Origin: Brachyspira intermedia PWS/A
Lineage (GTDB): Bacteria > Spirochaetota > Brachyspiria > Brachyspirales > Brachyspiraceae
DNA: 64,000 nt
NCBI RefSeq assembly: GCF_000223215.1
Contig: NC_017243.1
Coordinates: forward strand, 1,550,001-1,614,000
Direction of reading: 5' to 3'
Shown: positions 26,302-34,434 of the stretch, piece after piece
How the letters are laid out: every line of letters starts with the position of its first letter
Numbering within the stretch: the first letter of the stretch is position 1
Notes under the pieces: generated by a model
The model's input: the letters and a program-made list of their open reading frames with translations, nothing else
Databases searched by the model: none
What the model was told of the DNA's origin: nothing
Program-made: the position numbers and the translations under genes

Positions 26302-27342
26302 TTATTCATAATATATAACTGGACTTCCAGTTTCTTCTGATTCATTTAAAGCATCTTTGATTTTTTTCATCATATTGTCTTTAACAACAAATACAGACAT
26401 CTTGTTTGACATATTATGAGAAAAATCAAATCCGCTTACAGCCATAGATACATTAATATCTACAGATTCATCATTGTATTCAAAATTATAATTTTTCAAT
26501 GCTTTAAAATATCTTTTTGTAGCTTTCCAAGCCTCTTCTTCATTGGCAAAAATTACAGAATATATAATACCTTCATAAAGTAGGCATTGATTTTCCCCAA
26601 TTCTTGCATTTTTCTTTATAGCTTTTATAAGCTCATCTTCTAATTTTCTATAAGCAGCATTTCCATATTCTTCTCTTATAGAGCTTGCATTTGATATTTT
26701 GAAAGCTATTATTCCTATAGCATGCTTATATCTCTGTGAAAATGCTATTATATTTTTTATAGTGCTTGAAAATATTTCATATTCTGATTTATCTATTCTA
26801 ACTATTTCATATTCATTGTTTTCATAGTAATTTTCATTATCTTCTTCTACAGTATCATCTCCTATATTATATCCCAAATTGTATAATATAGTTTTATACA
26901 TAAATATCATAAGTTTTTTCAAATTATATGATAACTGTATAGATATGAAGAATAATCCTATAGCCAATATACTGCTATAGAATGTATAATCTCTTTTATA
27001 TAATAACTTTTGTACTTCAGGAACATAACTTAAAGATAATATCAATATTACGGAAGTAACAACAAAAAAAAGTAAATTTTCTATTGTTCTAGAAACACCT
27101 GTATAACTTTTTGTAGGCTGCATTAATACTATAATAAAAGCATATAATATAGAAATTCCAATCCATATCCAAACCCAAACATCAAGTGCATATAATAAAT
27201 ACACAAAGAAATTTTGAGTATTAGGTGATATTAGCAATATGTATATAGGTATAATTACAGCACTATATATCAAAGTGCATATCATAGCAGCAAAAAAGCC
27301 GTATATATATGATTTAGATAAGTTTATTTGTTTATCTTCCAT
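26302..27342 (-). CDS. Multi-pass membrane protein with a degenerate GGDEF domain
   Basis: This 346-residue protein has about five N-terminal membrane helices (residues 10-160: FFAAMICTLIYSAVIIPIYILLI, VWVWIWIGISILYAFIIVLM, NLLFFVVTSVILILSLSYV, SILAIGLFFISIQLSY). The cytoplasmic part (about 200-340) has the GGDEF layout: IGIIAFKISNASSIREEYGNAAYRKLEDELIKAIKKNARIGENQCLLYEGIIYSVIF. Here the I-D-x-D-x-F and Y-G-H-x-x-G-D-x-x-L elements become F-K-I-S-N and Y-G-N-A-A-Y-R-K-L, and the catalytic GG(D/E)EF is replaced by LLYEG. It therefore cannot be an ordinary diguanylate cyclase; it may bind a nucleotide or be structural. It lies between, and is co-transcribed with, the ATP-grasp fusion and TPR genes. 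Confidence 0.65.
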   Translation of the reverse strand: MEDKQINLSKSYIYGFFAAMICTLIYSAVIIPIYILLISPNTQNFFVYLLYALDVWVWIWIGISILYAFIIVLMQPTKSYTGVSRTIENLLFFVVTSVILILSLSYVPEVQKLLYKRDYTFYSSILAIGLFFISIQLSYNLKKLMIFMYKTILYNLGYNIGDDTVEEDNENYYENNEYEIVRIDKSEYEIFSSTIKNIIAFSQRYKHAIGIIAFKISNASSIREEYGNAAYRKLEDELIKAIKKNARIGENQCLLYEGIIYSVIFANEEEAWKATKRYFKALKNYNFEYNDESVDINVSMAVSGFDFSHNMSNKMSVFVVKDNMMKKIKDALNESEETGSPVIYYE

Positions 27343-27366
27343 AATAGCTACCTAATTTTGTACTAA

Positions 27367-29514
27367 TTAATATTTAATATAATTAACATCACCTGTTTGT
27401 CCAAATAGCTTTATCATCTTTTCTAGTTTATCTCTATTTGAATATAATAAATATTCAAGTCCCTTTCTTCCTTTTCCTATAATAGAGATAAAACTTTCTT
27501 CAGTAACACAAACAGCATTTGCTCCCAATACTAAATATTTAAATACATCAACTCCATATCTAGGAGATTCTGCAAGTATATTAAAGTGGTGATTTGAATT
27601 AAAATCTACTTTATTTACAGTATCGGCAACTTTTTCCATACCTTTTAATGCATACTTATTATTATTTGAAAAATAAACATTATTTATATGAGATATTTTC
27701 ATATTATCCAAATCTCTATTGCTTGATATCCCTTTTATGATTAAAGGTATATCTAATTGCTTGGCTATTTTTGCTAAATCTTTTTCAGTTTTAAAATGTA
27801 TCTTATTTAATTCATTTATATTATAGCAGTAAGTAAAATCTATACCAACAGCACAAGCACCATTTTTTTCTGCTGATTGTAATTTCTGTGTTATTATTTC
27901 TTGGGTATTATTACCGTCTATCATAATAATACCTCTTTTCCTTCCTTTTATAGTTTTTAATGATAATTCAAATATTTCATCATCATTAAAATCATTGAAT
28001 ATGGCAAGTACTTCACAATTAGAAGCTACATCTATAACTGTTTCATAATATTCTTTTATATCCATAATTCCGTTTATTGCTTCTCTTAAATTATGAATTG
28101 TATCTATTATAGTAGGCTGAGATAGATGCATATTAAATAGATTTATTTCTATATTTGCCTCTGGTTCTTTATGAATTATGCTAGGGCTGAAATTATATTC
28201 AGAAAGTCCTGTTTTATCTTCACTATCTTCAACAAATAAATATGAAGCATTTGAATTAGATGATAATTTTTCTTTAGCTATCTTTTTGATTTCATCTATA
28301 GTGATACTTTTTTCATCTGTTAATTTGAAATGTACGCAGCTCATAGCTTTATTTGCCATAGCTATAGCTTCATCTCTTGTATTTCCTACAGCTATTATAT
28401 TACCGGCTTTCTCTAAATTGTTTGTAGGAGTAACTAATATATCACCAGGTTTTGTTTTAATAAATATTTCTTTAATACCTTCTATTTTTTTAGCATTTTC
28501 AATGCCGTCAATAGATTCTATTATTCCTGTACCGGGAAGAAATGCTTTTTCAACAGAAACTTTATCCCATTTAGGTTTTAAATCGCTTGGAGGATTTCCT
28601 AAAGCTATTTCTATTGCATTTTTTATTAAATTTACGCCTGTAGCAAAAGGGTAGGTATAAGCACTCATAAAACCACCGGATAATCTTGCAGCTATTTCTC
28701 CAACCATAGCACCATTTTTAGTTACTTTTATATCACCTTTGGCAGCTCCGATTTTTAAATTTAATGCTTTTATACCAGCTTTCATAACATTAATAGCATC
28801 ATCCAGCTTTTCCTTTTCTAATGCAGAAGGCAGTATATGACCTGTTTCTATAAAAAATGGAGGAAATTCTATTATTCTGTCTGCAACACCTGTAACATAT
28901 ATTTCATCATTATATATAAGCATATCAATAGAAAGTTCAGGACCGTCCATAAACTCTTCCATTATTACTTCTCCTGAAGGCGAAGCACTTTTAGCCCTGT
29001 TAAATGCTGCTAATACATCGCTTTCACTTGATACTTTCATTACACCTCGAGCCCCCATATTATCAGCAGGTTTAACAACAACAGGTGTATTCAAATGTTT
29101 ATATGCATCCATTGCTTCTTCATAATTCCATACAGGAAAGAAATTCGGCTGAGGTACATTATTTTTCTTAAATCTTTCACGCATTCTTATCTTATTTGAA
29201 GCAGCATAAGCATCTTCAAATCTATTTCCAGGAAGTCCTAAAGCATTAGCCACAGCAGCAACGGTAGTAGAAGCATCAGTACCTACAGTAATAACTCCAT
29301 GTATTTCCATTTTCTGGCTTAAATCTCTTGCTGCCCTTACACTTCCATCAACATCTCTAGTTGATACTATCATAGGATAATCGGCTATCTTCATACCTGG
29401 AGCATCTTTATTATAATCAAAAACTATTGTATAAAGTCCCATTTCCTGAGCTATTTGTATTGCTGGTACTTGAAGAAGTCCTGCACCTATTATTATTATA
29501 CGTTTGCCTTTCAT
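27367..29514 (-). CDS. ATP-grasp ligase fused to a FMN hydroxyacid-dehydrogenase-like barrel
   Basis: A 715-residue two-part protein. Residues 1 to about 420 are an ATP-grasp enzyme: a pre-ATP-grasp Rossmann segment (KRIIIIGAGLLQVPAIQIAQEMG), then TPVVVKPADNMGARGVMKV, EVIMEEFMDGPELSIDM and MVGEIAARLSGGF with the metal-binding Glu/Asn-type site. From about 440 to the end it resembles the lactate-oxidase/LldD barrel: IDFTYCYNINEL, LDIPLIIKGISSNRDLDN, VYFSNNNKYALKG where the family has SNHGGRxLD, and GVDVFKYLVLGANAVCVTEESF. The HGGR catalytic His is absent, so the barrel is likely inactive as an oxidase. It is first in an operon with a GGDEF-like membrane protein and a TPR protein. The amine and acid substrates are unknown. 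Confidence 0.7.
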   Translation of the reverse strand: MKGKRIIIIGAGLLQVPAIQIAQEMGLYTIVFDYNKDAPGMKIADYPMIVSTRDVDGSVRAARDLSQKMEIHGVITVGTDASTTVAAVANALGLPGNRFEDAYAASNKIRMRERFKKNNVPQPNFFPVWNYEEAMDAYKHLNTPVVVKPADNMGARGVMKVSSESDVLAAFNRAKSASPSGEVIMEEFMDGPELSIDMLIYNDEIYVTGVADRIIEFPPFFIETGHILPSALEKEKLDDAINVMKAGIKALNLKIGAAKGDIKVTKNGAMVGEIAARLSGGFMSAYTYPFATGVNLIKNAIEIALGNPPSDLKPKWDKVSVEKAFLPGTGIIESIDGIENAKKIEGIKEIFIKTKPGDILVTPTNNLEKAGNIIAVGNTRDEAIAMANKAMSCVHFKLTDEKSITIDEIKKIAKEKLSSNSNASYLFVEDSEDKTGLSEYNFSPSIIHKEPEANIEINLFNMHLSQPTIIDTIHNLREAINGIMDIKEYYETVIDVASNCEVLAIFNDFNDDEIFELSLKTIKGRKRGIIMIDGNNTQEIITQKLQSAEKNGACAVGIDFTYCYNINELNKIHFKTEKDLAKIAKQLDIPLIIKGISSNRDLDNMKISHINNVYFSNNNKYALKGMEKVADTVNKVDFNSNHHFNILAESPRYGVDVFKYLVLGANAVCVTEESFISIIGKGRKGLEYLLYSNRDKLEKMIKLFGQTGDVNYIKY

Positions 29515-29620
29515 ATCAATATTGCCTTTTATAATTAATTTAAAATATTCCTATATAGTGTTATTAATATCGAAATTTTAATACCAAACTAGAGAAATTT
29601 TAATTATATAGTTTGTAAAT

Positions 29621-29710
29621 ATTATTGAATATTATTGAATATTATTGAATATTATTGAATATTATTGAATATTATTGAATATTATTGAATATTATTGAAT
29701 ATTATTGAAT
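29621..29710. repeat. 10-bp tandem repeat (9 copies) upstream of M30 copy 1
   Basis: ATTATTGAAT repeats nine times without a break. The last TTGAAT (29705-29710) lies 17 bp before TAAATA at 29728-29733, so the repeat could provide the -35 box of the following gene. The same position in front of the second and third paralogs has one degenerate copy (about 31221-31230) and two copies (about 32766-32785). Confidence 0.95.
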
Positions 29711-29777
29711 GTGTGTTACAATTTATTTAAATATTATATATAAATGATATCGCTTTTATTATTTAATGGGGAGTAAA

Positions 29778-30989
29778 ATGAAAAAATTATTATTTATTTA
29801 CTTAAGTATTTTTACAGTATTTATAGTATCATGCGGTAATAAAGTGCTGAATCCATCAGAGAGTGTTGATGGTATAACTTATTATGATGTTAATAATGCA
29901 GAAACAGCTAAATTTAATATTTCTGTTTTTTATGATGACCCTAATAAGCCAGAGGTATTAAATGATATAGAGTTTAAAAAAATTGCTGAATCTGGTAATG
30001 CTATAGTTTATATTCAAAGCGGTCAATCATTTGATATTAATAATGTAAAGAAGTGTTTCAATAAATTTGAAGCAAATTATGATGAAGAAGTAAAAATATA
30101 TGGAGAGCCAATATCTTTTCCAAATATTAATAATGATAAAGTGGTATTCTTGATATATGATTTTTATCCTAAATCTGATCTATCTGGGACAGGATTCTCT
30201 AATTCGGATGATTTACAAAATAATGCTAAAACTATCAATCATGGTAAGTATCTGTATATACATAGCAAATATCTAGAAGACCCTGATAATGTAGCTGCCA
30301 CAATGATGCATGAATTTCAGCATTTGATTAATGCTAGTGTTAATCTTATGAATGGCAAAAAAGCTATGGATTTATGGCTAAATGAAGCACTTTCAGAATC
30401 AACATCTGTTTTATTTGCCCCTGCTATGTATGATAATAGAGCATCTGGTTTTAATAGTTTTCCTTATTATTCTTTTTATTCTTGGTATATTCAGGGAATA
30501 ATACCTATTAATGGTCTTATTCAAATTAGTTATTGCTCTTCATCAATATTTATGAAATGGATTGAACATGTAGGCGGTATAGAAACTATTAATAAAATAG
30601 CACATTCAAGTCCTTTATTAGATACAAGAACTAGATTGGTGAATTCCGTTAAAGGTTTAAATATTGGTAATAGTGTAGAGGAAATATTTATTTCTTGGAT
30701 AAAAGATATATATAAAGGTAATCTTCCTGGGGTTCAAGTTACAGAAATACCTCTTGACCCTAATAATAATCCATTAATAATACCTGGTCAAGGGTTCCCT
30801 TTGGTACCTGGAGCATTTATAATTTATAATGCTAATAAATATAATTTGAATAATACAAGTATCAAAACAGAACTTTTGGATGCAGAAAAAAATATTTATT
30901 TGGCATGGAATCCAAACTTTGATTCTGTTGATGTTGAAGGTACAATTGATCCTAGTGCTGTTATGTGGATTAACGCAACTCCTAAATAA
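29778..30989 (+). CDS. M30 (hyicolysin-like) metallopeptidase lipoprotein, copy 1
   Basis: A 403-residue lipoprotein from ATG 29778, chosen because GGGGAG (29768-29773) lies just before it; the ATG 12 bases earlier has none. Lipobox VFIVSCGNK anchors it outside the cell. The zinc site is MMHEFQHLINASVNL (HEXXH, residues 178-182), with WLNEALSESTS about 20 residues on supplying the third ligand. This arrangement fits peptidase family M30, hyicolysin-like proteases. It has a normal-looking catalytic centre and probably acts on host or surface proteins. After the TAA at 30987 a 36-codon tail remains open in the same frame and is homologous to the C-terminus of copy 3 (see the entry at 30990). 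Confidence 0.8.
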   Translation: MKKLLFIYLSIFTVFIVSCGNKVLNPSESVDGITYYDVNNAETAKFNISVFYDDPNKPEVLNDIEFKKIAESGNAIVYIQSGQSFDINNVKKCFNKFEANYDEEVKIYGEPISFPNINNDKVVFLIYDFYPKSDLSGTGFSNSDDLQNNAKTINHGKYLYIHSKYLEDPDNVAATMMHEFQHLINASVNLMNGKKAMDLWLNEALSESTSVLFAPAMYDNRASGFNSFPYYSFYSWYIQGIIPINGLIQISYCSSSIFMKWIEHVGGIETINKIAHSSPLLDTRTRLVNSVKGLNIGNSVEEIFISWIKDIYKGNLPGVQVTEIPLDPNNNPLIIPGQGFPLVPGAFIIYNANKYNLNNTSIKTELLDAEKNIYLAWNPNFDSVDVEGTIDPSAVMWINATPK

Positions 30990-31100
30990 TCATTATTAAA
31001 AAGCGAAATGCTTAACTTTGATTCTTCAAAATTTAGTAGAATGCCTATAGATAAAGTATTAACACTTGAAGAAGTTATGAGAGCTAAATATAGAAAATAA
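30990..31100 (+). pseudogene. Remnant of the longer C-terminal tail of M30 copy 1
   Basis: Directly after the stop of copy 1 the same frame reads SLLKSEMLNFDSSKFSRMP, then IDKVLTLEEVMRAKYRK and a stop. Copy 3 carries the equivalent tail without an intervening stop (SSSKSEMLNFDYSKFSRMP and so on). Copy 1 therefore appears to have lost 36 residues to a nonsense codon, or copy 3 gained them by losing the stop. Confidence 0.6.
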
Positions 31101-31126
31101 AAATAATAATTAAATATTTAATGAAG

Positions 31127-31161
31127 TTAGGCTGCTGTTTATTAAATGGCGGCCTAATTTT
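31127..31161 (+). terminator. Terminator after M30 copy 1
   Basis: TTAGGCTGC pairs with GCGGCCTAA with one G-U (31127-31135 and 31149-31157), then TTTTAT. The same hairpin follows copies 2 and 3, confirming a duplicated unit. Confidence 0.8.
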
Positions 31162-31303
31162 ATATTGGTATATGTATTTTTTATATCAGAGCAGGGAAAT
31201 GTTAATTATATAGTTTGTAAATGTTATTGAATGTATGTTATAGTTTATTAAAAAATTGTACATATATGAATAATATTATTTTTATTATTTAATGGGGAGT
31301 AAG

Positions 31304-32539
31304 ATGAAAAAATTATTATTTATTTACTTAAGTATTTTTACTGTATTTATATTATCATGCGGTAACAAAGTTATGAATCCAACAGAGAGTGTTGATGGTA
31401 TAGTTTACTATGATGTTAATAATACAGAAACAGCTAAATTTAATATTTCTGTTTTTTATGAGGATCTTAATAAGCCAGAGGTATTAAATGATATAGAGTT
31501 TAAAAAAGTTGCTGAATCTGATAATGCCATAGTTTATATTGAAAGCGGTCAATCATTTGATATGAATAATGTAAAGAGTTTTTTTAATAAATTTGAAGAA
31601 AATTATGATGAAGAAGTAAGAATATACGGAGAACCAATATCTTTGCCAAATATTAATAATGATAAATTGGTATTTTTAATATATAATTTCTTTCCTAAAT
31701 ATCCTCTAGCTGGGGGAGGATTTTTTAATATCTCTGATTTATATGATAATAAAAAAGATCCTGTTCTTAATAAAGGTAAGTATATGTATATAGATATCAA
31801 ATTTGTAAAAGAAGTTAATATAGTCTTTGGTGTAATGCTTCATGAATTTCAGCATTTGATTAATGTTAGTGTCAATAGAGTTAATGAAAAACAAACTATG
31901 AATTTATGGCTTAATGAAGCACTTTCAGAATCAACATCTGTTTTATTTGCCCCTGCTATAAGTGGAGGTAGAAACAAAATATTTAATTTATTACCATACT
32001 ATTCTTTTTATTCTTGGTATATTAATGATATAATACCTACACGAAGTTCTTTTGATGCTATTAATGTAAGTTATTCTTCTTCATCAGTATTTATGGAATG
32101 GATTTTAGAGAAAGGCGGTAAAGAAGCTATTAGAGCTATAGCAAATTCAGATCCTTCATTAGAGACAAGAGCTAGATTGGTTAACTCCGTAAAAGATTTA
32201 AATATTGGTAATGATATAGAAGAAATATTCATTTCTTGGATAAAAGATATTTATTACGGCAGGCTTAATCAGTTTACAGTTCGTCCTTTTGATTTTTGGG
32301 ATGATACTTATTCTAATTTGTTAATGGATCCTAATAAAGGATTGGCTTTGGTACCTGGAGGATTTATAATTTATGATGCTAATAAATATAATTTAGATAA
32401 TATTCAAGGTCTTAAGAAACAAGTTTTGGATGCAGAAAAGAATCTTTATTTAGTATGGAATCCAAAATTTGATTCTGTTGATGCTGAGGGGCATGTTAGT
32501 GAGAATGATGTTATATGGATTAATGCAACTCCTAAATAA
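31304..32539 (+). CDS. M30 (hyicolysin-like) metallopeptidase lipoprotein, copy 2
   Basis: A 411-residue paralog with the same lipoprotein signal (lipobox ILSCGNK) and GGGGAG ribosome site. The HEXXH site MLHEFQHLINVSVNRV and the downstream WLNEALSESTSVLF are intact. It shares long identical stretches with copies 1 and 3 but differs most in residues about 140-180 and 225-260, which would alter the surface around the active site. The homologous C-terminal tail after its stop (about 32540-32649) is frame-disrupted, unlike in copy 1. Only one degenerate copy of the 10-bp repeat precedes it. Confidence 0.8.
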   Translation: MKKLLFIYLSIFTVFILSCGNKVMNPTESVDGIVYYDVNNTETAKFNISVFYEDLNKPEVLNDIEFKKVAESDNAIVYIESGQSFDMNNVKSFFNKFEENYDEEVRIYGEPISLPNINNDKLVFLIYNFFPKYPLAGGGFFNISDLYDNKKDPVLNKGKYMYIDIKFVKEVNIVFGVMLHEFQHLINVSVNRVNEKQTMNLWLNEALSESTSVLFAPAISGGRNKIFNLLPYYSFYSWYINDIIPTRSSFDAINVSYSSSSVFMEWILEKGGKEAIRAIANSDPSLETRARLVNSVKDLNIGNDIEEIFISWIKDIYYGRLNQFTVRPFDFWDDTYSNLLMDPNKGLALVPGGFIIYDANKYNLDNIQGLKKQVLDAEKNLYLVWNPKFDSVDAEGHVSENDVIWINATPK

Positions 32540-32669
32540 TCATTATTAAAAGGCAAATGCTTAACTTTGATTCTTCAAAATTTAGTAGAATGCCTATAGA
32601 TAAAGTAGTAACAACTGAAGAAGTTATGAGAGTTAAATCTAGAAAATAATAATTAAATATTTAATTAAG

Positions 32670-32705
32670 TTAGGCTGCTGCTTATTAAATGGCGGCCTAA
32701 TTTTA
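32670..32705 (+). terminator. Terminator after M30 copy 2
   Basis: TTAGGCTGC (32670-32678) with GCGGCCTAA (32692-32700), then TTTTAT. Same element as at 31127. Confidence 0.8.
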
Positions 32706-32852
32706 TATTAGTCTATATATTTTTTATATAATAGTAAAGAAATTTTAATTATATAGTTTGTAAATATTATTGAATATTATTGAATGTGTGTTACAATTTA
32801 TTTAAATATTATATATAAATAATATTGCTTTTATTATTTAATGGGGAGTAAG

Positions 32853-34215
32853 ATGAAAAAATTATTATTTATTTACTTAAGTATTTTTACTGTATTTATA
32901 GTATCATGCGGTAACAAAGTTATGAATCCAACAGAGAGTGTTGATGGTATAACTTATTATGATGTTAATAATACAGAAACAGCCAAATTTAATATTGCAA
33001 ATTTTAATGAAAATAATGGTATTGATAGTATAGCTAGTTCAGAATTTAAAAAAAATTGCTGAATCTTCTCATGCTATAGTTTATATTCAAAGCGGTAAAT
33101 CATTTGATATGAATACTGTAAAGGAGTTGTTTACTAAATTTGAAGCAAATTATGATGAGGAAGTAAGAATATACGGAGAGCCAATCTCTTTTCCAACTAT
33201 TAATAATGATAAATTGGTATTCTTGATATATAATTTTTATCCTAAATCTGAGGGATACTTTGCAGGATTTTTTAATCCGTCTGATTTCTACGATGATAAA
33301 CCTGATACCCTTAATAAAGGTAAGTATATGTATATAAATATTACAACTATATCATATACTGATGAGATAGTTGGCACAATGTTTCATGAATTTCAGCATT
33401 TGATTAATGCTAGTGTTAATCTTATTAATGGTGGAAAAGCTATGGATTTATGGCTTAATGAAGCACTTTCAGAATCAACATCCGTTTTATTTTCCCCTTT
33501 TACTGCTGATGATAGAAAAAAAATTTTTTCATTATTTCATTATTATTCTTTTTATTCTTGGTATATTGATGGAACAATTAATTACCCTATAATTATTAAT
33601 GGAGTTCAAATACCTAATATTTATATTAGTTATTCTTCTTCATCAGTATTTATGAGATAGATTTTAGAGAAAGGCGATAAAGAAACTATTAAAACTATAG
33701 CACATTCAAGTCCTTCATTAGATACAGGAACTAGATTGGTTAATTCTGTTCAAGGGTTAAATATTGGTAATAGTGTAGAAGAAATATTTAAATCTTGGAT
33801 AAAAGACATGTATAATGGTAAAATTGCTGATGTTAAATTTGGTGTTATGGATTTTATGGATAATACTTATGATAGTAAGTTAATGGATTCTAGTCAAAGA
33901 TTGCCTTTAGCACCTGGCGGATTTATAATTTATGATGCTAATAAATATAATTTGAATAATCAAAGTATCAAAACAGAACCTTTGGATGCAGCAAATAATA
34001 TTTATTTAGCATGGAATGGAAATTTTGATTCTGTTGATGTTGAAGGTAAAATTAATGCTAATGATGTTATATGGATTGCCCCAATAAAGATTTCTACTAC
34101 ACCATCATCATCAAAAAGCGAAATGCTTAATTTTGATTATTCAAAATTTAGTAGAATGCCTATAGATAAAGTATTAACACCTGAAGAAGTTATAGAAGCT
34201 AAATCTAGAAAATAA
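32853..34215 (+). pseudogene. M30 (hyicolysin-like) metallopeptidase lipoprotein, copy 3, broken
   Basis: The frame starts as in the other copies, with the same lipobox. It breaks at an A8 run (about 33047-33055) where copy 1 has A7 (FKKIAES): here the frame reads FKKNC then stop. Dropping one A restores the frame through the intact zinc site MFHEFQHLINASVNLING and WLNEALSESTS. A second lesion is the TAG at 33658-33660, in the place of Trp in copies 1 and 2 (MEWILEKGG). The frame is open again from 33661 to 34215 and includes the C-terminal tail missing from copies 1 and 2. Two independent lesions make this a pseudogene unless both are sequence errors. Confidence 0.82.
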
Positions 34216-34241
34216 AAATATTAATTAAATATTTAATTAAG

Positions 34242-34279
34242 TTAGGCTGCTATTTTTATTAAATGGCGGCCTAATTTTA
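34242..34279 (+). terminator. Terminator after M30 copy 3
   Basis: TTAGGCTGC (34242-34250) with GCGGCCTAA (34266-34274), then TTTTAT. Third copy of the element at 31127. Confidence 0.8.
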
Positions 34280-34358
34280 TATTGTTGATACTTTTTTATA
34301 TTTTTACATGTAAAAAATTAATATAAAGAATATAAAATAATAAGATTATATATTAATA

Positions 34359-34388
34359 TTGACAATTAAAGAGTTTGTTATATTATAT
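34359..34388 (+). promoter_or_regulatory. Sigma-70 promoter for the first sulfatase
   Basis: TTGACA at 34359-34364 is followed 18 bp later by TTATAT (34383-34388). GAGAGA precedes the ATG at 34435. Confidence 0.6.
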
Positions 34389-34434
34389 TTGTATTATAAT
34401 AAATAGTTAAAATAACAAAATAGAGAGAATTCTT

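Noticed and set aside
29621-29710. A CRISPR array or direct-repeat origin
   Set aside because: Units are 10 bp and adjacent without spacers. No dnaA, dnaN or similar genes are near.
31603-31800. Minus-strand ORF in M30 copy 2
   Set aside because: It is a shadow of the conserved M30 frame on the plus strand.
33658-33660. TAG read as pyrrolysine in M30 copy 3
   Set aside because: Copies 1 and 2 have Trp (TGG) at this position, the same copy has another frameshift, and no pyrrolysine gene set is visible. A mutation is the simpler explanation.
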